Source: Synaphobranchus kaupii (lineage: Eukaryota > Chordata > Actinopteri > Anguilliformes > Synaphobranchidae). From it: a stretch of 64,000 nucleotides of DNA. The position numbers were made by a program, and so were the translations under genes. How positions within the stretch are numbered: the stretch's first letter is position 1; each line of letters opens with the position of its first letter. The notes under the pieces were generated by a model. The model was not told where the DNA came from and searched no databases. It saw only the letters and a list, made by a program, of their open reading frames with translations. Positions 51,801 to 60,800 of this stretch are shown one piece after another. The stretch spans positions 16,033,897-16,097,896 of the forward strand of contig CM056383.1 of NCBI GenBank assembly GCA_029718625.1. Direction: 5' to 3'.

Positions 51801-54800
51801 GAATCCTACTGGAAAAAACCCACTGCACAACATCACTCATTTACCTTAACAAGACAATGAGCCCCATCTAGTGGACAGAAGGGGAATACCTCATTTGAAG
51901 GATTGGACAACAGGAAAGAGGTACTTACAGTGGTGATGCTTCTGTAGTGCCTGTAAAACCACTTTAAGCTATAAAGATTCCAGATACCTTAGCTTTAGAA
52001 AAGGTTCTCCTGTACAGTTTGACACGACTGTGAAGGTGCCATTAATGTGTGAAAGTGGTTTGCAGAAATTACCATAAAGGTACTGCCATTATTCTGTGAA
52101 AGTGTTTTGCAGAAAGGACCTTCGTAAAGGTACTGGTGCTATTGTGTGAAAGTGGTTTGTAGAAATGACCGCAAAGGCACTGGGGTTACTGTGTGAAAGT
52201 GGTTTGTAGAAAGGACAGTAAAGGTACTGGCGTTATTGTGTAAAAGTGGTTTGTAGAAATGACTGTAAAAGTACTGGTGTTATTGTGTAAAAGTGGTTTG
52301 TAGAAATGACTGCAAAAGTACTGGTGTTATTGTGTAAAAGTGGTTTGTAGAAATGACTGTAAAAGTACTGGTGCTATTGTGCAAAAGTGGTTTGTAGAAA
52401 TGACCGTAAAGTCACTGGTGTTATTGTGTGAAAGCCGTTTGTAGAAATGACCGTAAAGGTACTGGGGTTTTTGTGTGAAAGTGGTTTGCAGAAATTACCG
52501 TTAAGGCACTGGTGTTATTGTGTGAGAGCGGTTTGCTAAAAGTGGGGTCCTACCAGCCTGTGTTGGCGAGAGAGATTGAGACGGAGCTCAGCAGTAGGTT
52601 ACATTTGGATTCGCTGATGACGGCCTCACAGTTCGCCCCCGGAGAAATAACCACAAACTCGCGGACACCATACCTGTAACCAGCACAGCACAGATCACAC
52701 ACTGTATATACAACCAGCACCCCATACATCACACACCGTACCTACAACCAGCACAGCATACATCACACACCGTACCTACAACCAGCACCCCATACATCAC
52801 AGACCGTACCTACAACCAGCACCCCATACATCACACACCGTACCTACAACCAGCACAGCATACATCACATACCGTACCTACAACCAGCACAACCCATACA
52901 TCACACACTGTACCTACAACCAGCACCCCATACATCACACACCGTACCTACAACCAGCACCCCATACATCACACACCGTACCTACAACCAGCACCCCATA
53001 CATCACAGACTGTACCTACAACCAGCACAGCATACATCACACACCATACCTACAACCAGTACAGCATACATCACACACCGTACCTACAACCAGCACCCCA
53101 TACATCACACACCGTACCTACAACCAGCACCCCATACATCACACACCGTACCTACAACCAGCACTCTATACATCACACACTGTACCTACAACCAGCACCC
53201 CATACATCACACACCGTACCTACAACCAGCACAGCATACATCACACACTGTACCTACAACCAGCACCCCATACATCACACACCGTACCTACAACCAGCAC
53301 AGCATACATCACACACCGTACCTACAACCAGCACAGCATACATCACACACCATACCTACAACCAGCACACCGCATACATCACACACTGTATCTACAACCA
53401 GCACCCCATACATCACACACTGTACCTACAACCAGCACCTCATACATCACACACCATACCTACAACCAGCACAGCATACATCACACACCATACCTACAAC
53501 CAGCACAGCATACATCACACACTGTATCTACAACCAGCACACCCCATACATCACACACCGTACCTACAACCAGTACAGCATACATCACACACCATACCTA
53601 CAACCAGCACAGCATACATCACACACCGTACCTACAACCAGCACCCCATACATCACTCACCGTACCTACAACCAGCACAGCATACATCACAGACCGCACC
53701 TACAACCAGCACCCCATACATCACACACCATACCTACAACCAGCACAGCATACATCACACCATACCTACAACCAGCACCCCATACATCACACCGTACCTA
53801 CAACCAGTACAGCATACATCACACACCGTACCTACAACCAGCACAGCATACATCACAGACCGCACCTACAACCAGCACCCCATACATCACAGACCGTACC
53901 TACAACCAGCACCCCATACATCACAGACCGTACCTACAACCAGCACCCCATACATCACACACCGTACCTAAAACCAGCACCCCATACATCACACACCGTA
54001 CCTACAACCAGCACCCTATACATCACACACTGTACCTACAACCAGCACCCCATACATCACACACCGTACCTACAACCAGCACAGCATACATCACACACCG
54101 TACCTACAACCAGCACAGCATACATCACACACCGTACCTACAACCAGCACACCGCATACATCACACACTGTATCTACAACCAGCACCCCATACATCACAC
54201 ACTGTACCTACAACCAGCACCTCATACATCACACACCGTACGTACAACCAGCACACCCCATACATCACACACCATACCTACAACCAGTACAGCATACATC
54301 ACACACCGTACCTACAACCAGCACCCTATACATCACACACTGTACCTACAACCAGCACCCCATACATCACACACCGTACCTACAACCAGCACAGCATACA
54401 TCACACACCGTACCTACAACCAGCACACCGCATACATCACACACTGTACCTACAACCAGCACCTCATACATCACACACCATACCTACAACCAGCACAGCA
54501 TACATCACACACCGTACCTACAACCAGCACAGCATACATCACACACTTTATCTACAACCAGCACACCCCATACATCACACACCGTACCTACAACCAGTAC
54601 AGCATACATCACACACCATACCTACAACCAGCACAGCATACATCACACACCGTACCTACAACCAGCACCCCATACATCACACACCGTACCTACAACCAGC
54701 ACAGCATACATCACAGACCGCACCTACAACCAGCACCCCATACATCACACACCATACCTACAACCAGCACAGCATACATCACACCATACCTACAACCAGC

Positions 54801-57800
54801 ACCCCATACATCACACCGTACCTACAACCAGTACAGCATACTTCACACACCGTACCTACAACCAGCACAGCATACATCACAGACCGCACCTACAACCAGC
54901 ACCCCATACATCACAGACCGTACCTACAACCAGCACCCCATACATCACAGACCGTACCTACAACCAGCACCCCATACATCACACACCGTACCTACAACCA
55001 GCACCCCATACATCACACACCGTACCTACAACCAGCACCCTATACATCACACACTGTACCTACAACCAGCACCCCATACATCACACACCGTACCTACAAC
55101 CAGCACAGCATACATCACTCACCGTACCTACAACCAGCACAGCATACATCACACACCGTACCTACAACCAGCACACCGCATACATCACACACTGTATCTA
55201 CAACCAGCACCCCATACATCACACACCGTACGTACAACCAGCACACCCCATACATCACACACCATACCTACAACCAGTACAGCATACATCACACACCATA
55301 CCTACAACCAATACAGCATACATCACACACCGTACATACAAACAGTACAGCATACATCACACACCGTACCTACAACCAGCACCCCATACATCACACACCG
55401 TACCTACAACCAGTACAGCATACATCACACACCATACCTACAACCAGCACAGCATACATCACAGACCGCACCTACAACCAGCACCCCATACATCACACCG
55501 TACCTACAACCAGCACAGCATACATCACACACCGTACCTACAACCAGCACAGCATACATCACACACTGTATCTACAACCAGCACACCCCATACATCACAC
55601 CGTACCTACAACCAGTACAGCATACATCACACACCATACCTACAACCAGCACAGCATACATCACACACCGTACCTACAACCAGCACCCCATACATCACAC
55701 ACCGTACCTACAACCAGCACAGCATACATCACAGACCGCACCTACAACCAGCACCCCATACATCACACACCATACCTACAACCAGCACAGCATACATCAC
55801 ACCATACCTACAACCAGCACCCCATACATCACACCGTACCTACAACCAGTACAGCATACATCACACACCGTACCTACAACCAGCACAGCATACATCACAG
55901 ACCGCACCTACAACCAGCACCCCATACATCACAGACCGTACCTACAACCAGCACCCCATACATCACAGACCGTACCTACAACCAGCACCCCATACATCAC
56001 ACACCGTACCTACAACGAGCACCCCATACATCACACACCGTACCTACAACCAGCACCCTATACATCACACACTGTACCTACAACCAGCACCCCATACATC
56101 ACACACCGTACCTACAACCAGCACAGCATACATCATACACCGTACCTACAACCAGCACAGCATACATCACACACCGTACCTACAACCAGCACCCCATACA
56201 TCACACACTGTACCTACAACCAGCACCTCATACATAACACACCGTACCTACAACCAGCACACCCCATACATCACACCGTACCTACAACCAGTACAGCATA
56301 CATCACACACCATACCTACAACCAGTACAGCATACATCACACACCATACCTACAACCAATACAGCATACATCACACACCGTACATACAAACAGTACAGCA
56401 TACATCACACACCGTACCTACAACCAGCACCCCATACATCACACACCGTACCTACAACCAGTACAGCATACATCACACACCATACCTACAACCAGCACAG
56501 CATACATCACAGACCGCACCTACAACCAGCACCCCGTACATCACACCGTACCTACAACCAGCACAGCATACATCAAACCGTACCTACAACTAGCACACCC
56601 CATACATCACACACCGTACCTACAACCAGTACAGCATACATCACACACCGTACCTACAACCAGCACCCCATACATCACACACCGTACCTACAACCAGCAC
56701 CCTATACATCACACACTGTACCTACAACCAGCACAGCATACATCACACACCATACCTAGAACCAGTACAGCATACATCACACACCGTACCTACAACCAGC
56801 ACCCCATACATCACACACCGTACCTACAACCAGCACCCCATACATCACACACCGTACCTACAACCAGCACCCTATACATCACACACCGTACCTACAACCA
56901 GCACCCCATACATCACACACCGTACCTACAACCAGCACAGCATACATCACACACCGTACCTACAACCAGCACAGCATACATCACACACCGTACCTACAAC
57001 CAGCACACCGCATACATCACACACTGTATCTACAACCAGCACCCCATACATCACACACTGTACCTACAACCAGAACCTCATACATCACACACCGTACCTA
57101 CAGCCAGCACACCCCATACATCACACACCGTACCTACAACCAGTACAGCATACATCACACCATACCTACAACCAGTAGAGCATACATCACACACCATACC
57201 TACAACCAATACAGCATACATCACACACCGTACATACAAACAGTACAGCATACATCACACACCGTACCTACAACCAGCACCCCATACATCACACACCGTA
57301 CCTACAACCAGTACAGCATACATCACACACCATACCTACAACCAGCACAGCATACATCACAGACCGCACCTACAACCAGCACCCCATACATCACACCGTA
57401 CCTACAACCAGCACAGCATACATCAAACCGTACCTACAACTAGCACACCCCATACATCACACACCGTACCTACAACCAGTACAGCATACATCACACACCG
57501 TACCTACAACCAGCACCCCATACATCACACACCGTACCTACAACCAGCACCCCATACATCACACACCGTACCTACAACCAGCACCCTATACATCACACAC
57601 TGTACCTACAACCAGCACCCCATACATCACACACCGTACCTACAACCAGCACAGCATACATCACACACCGTACCTACAACCAGCACAGCATACATCACAC
57701 ACCGTACCTACAACCAGCACACCGCATACATCACACACTGTATCTACAACCAGCACCCCATACATCAGACACCGTACGTACAACCAGCACACCCCATACA

Positions 57801-60800
57801 TCACACACCATACCTACAACCAGTACAGCATACATCACACACCATACCTACAACCAATACAGCATACATCACACACCGTACATACAAACAGTACAGCATA
57901 CATCACACACCGTACCTACAACCAGCACCCCATACATCACACACCGTACCTACAACCAGTACAGCATACATCACACACCATACCTACAACCAGCACAGCA
58001 TACATCACAGACCGCACCTACAACCAGCACCCCATACATCACACCGTACCTACAACCAGCACAGCATACATCACACACCGTACCTACAACCAGCACAGCA
58101 TACATCACACACTGTATCTACAACCAGCACACCCCATACATCACACCGTACCTACAACCAGTACAGCATACATCACACACCATACCTACAACCAGCACAG
58201 CATACATCACACCGTACCTACAACCAGGAACCCATACATCACACACCGTACATACAACCAGTACAGCATACATCACCCACCGTACCTACAACCAGCACCC
58301 CATACATCACACACCGTACCTACAACCAGCACCCCATACATCACACACTGTACCTACAACCAGGACCCCATACATCACACACTGTACCTACAACCAGCAC
58401 CCCATACATCACACACCGTACCTACAACCAGCACAACGCATACATCACACACCGTACCTACAACCAGCACACCCCATACATCACACACTGTACCTACAAC
58501 CAGCACCCCATACATCACACATCGTACCTACAACCAGCACCCCATACATCACACTGTACCTACAACCAGCACCCCATACATCACACACCATACCTACAAC
58601 CAGCACCCCATACATCACACTCCGTACCTACAACCAGCACCCCATACATCACACACCGTACCAACAACCAGCACAGCATACATCACACACCGTACCTACA
58701 ACCAGCACACCCCATACATCACACCGAACCTACAACCAGCACACCCTCAGGACTGAAGTACAGCCTATAAAGACTAAGCTGATCTCAGAATAAGAGAAGT
58801 GCATTTAACTAGCATAACTAGCATTTGCATAGGAGCTGCCACAGCTTGCTGCCATATGCATCCTGCACTGTGGGGGGCATTCATCAGTTGCTTCGGTTAC
58901 ACGGACTGGCTTGTGTTACACGCACCATCTGACGAGGCAGTGCGCTCTGGGAGGGAAGTCATTGTTCATACACAGCAGGTCCTGCATGGCTCCAGGGACA
59001 GCATCTGCGCGAGGGAGGGGGGGGTGCAGACAGGTGTAGAAAGCAGGTCACAGCACAGTCAATAACGCATAACACACACAATAACATACAATACAGCCAA
59101 TAACACATAGCACAATCAGTAAGATATAACACAGTCAATAACACATAACAGTCAACAACAACACAACATGGTCAGAAACCCATAACACAGGCAATAACAT
59201 GTAACAAAGCCAATAACACAACACAATCAGTAACACATAACAGTCTATCTCCATCGCAGCTGCTCTTATACCGACGACAGGCACAGAAACACCACTCTGC
59301 ACGCCGCTGGGAGAGACCAAAGTGCATCTCAAGAAGCCGTCACTGGACCTCAGAGGGCGTCACAAAGCCCTCCGCACGCCAAGATCAGCAGCGGGATGAA
59401 AGTTCAAAGCCCCCTGCACTGAGATCAGCAGCAGTATGAATGCCCAGAGGCCCCCGCATTGAGATCAGTAGCAGTATGAATGCCCAGAGGCCGCTGCATT
59501 GAGATCAGTAGCAGTATGAATGCCCAGAGGCCGCTGCATTGAGATCAGCAGCAGTATGAAAGTTCAAAGCCCCCTGCACTGAGATCAGCAGCAGTATGAA
59601 TACCTAGAGGCCCCCGCATTGAGATCAGCAGCAGTATGAATACCTAGAGGCCCCCGCATTGAGATCAGCAGCAGTATGAATGCCCAGAGGCCCCCGCATT
59701 GAGATCAGCAGCGGGATGAAAGCTTCAGAACAGCACAGAGATTAGCTGCCGTATGAAACCTCATACCTTCTTCCGGTTCCTCCCTTCCATCATTCTCAGC
59801 TGAGTCCTGCTTCAGAAAGTGATGCGTTATTGAGAATTTGAAATCGGCAAAGTTGATCTCCTGAGTTTTCTCCTCCCACGTGCCGTTAGAGTATTCGCCC
59901 TGGACAGATTAGGGACGCAAGCAACCAAATATCAATATCATCATCATCATCATCATCATCATCGTCTACATCTTCACTTGGATATAACCACAGACCCCAC
60001 AGAAGCACATGTTCCGATTCATAGTCAAATAATATTAATAAAAAATAACAGACTGCATTTGTCATCTTTCGCAACCTCAAAGCATTTAACAGGACAGGAA
60101 GCTCATCTGAAGCATCACCGATATAGTACTCACTCAGGATATCCACGGCGGGCATTTTGTATGAGAGTGCTCACCACACACTGGCTGGTGTGGAGCAGGG
60201 AATTGATAAGCCAATTAAATTGTGCGTTGATAAAACTCAGTAAAATATGCATTCAAAATGCAAATCCCAGATAAGACATGCTACCAGCCAAAATGTACAG
60301 CCATATACAATATCAGTAATCTGCAGGGATATTACTGTTGTTTCAAATATTTCATAAAATTATTTGACTTAGGTCTGTGAGATAATTAGGAGGCCACATT
60401 GAAGGCCAAGCAGGGATAAGTGCCATGGTGCCACGTGCCATCTTTGATTACCACAGTGAGACAGGTTATTGGTTAAACATCTCATCTCCAATAAAAGTGT
60501 CCCCATCACCATGCTGGGTAATTAGTTTTCTGGTTGGTCCTGGGTGAAGAATGCCCCCTACACTCCCAACCACAGCAACCTAGGTTCCCCAGGTCCCCTG
60601 CAACTCATGAACAAAGTACTACAAACCAAGCCCAGCCCTGCATAGCTTCAGTCATTAGGCAAGGGAAAGTTAGAAGACAGATGGCTCATAACAGGAGACA
60701 TAGTTCTTTTCTTCTATTTTTATGCCAGCACCGTCACCCTCAAACCTTGTGGTACTGATAAAGACTGCTGCCCAGTTGGGAGTCTGATCTATTACTTTCA

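Noticed and set aside
52663..58755. Possible CRISPR array, given regular 34-bp units
   Set aside because: There are no spacers: the whole 34 bp repeats, in a vertebrate intron. It is a satellite.
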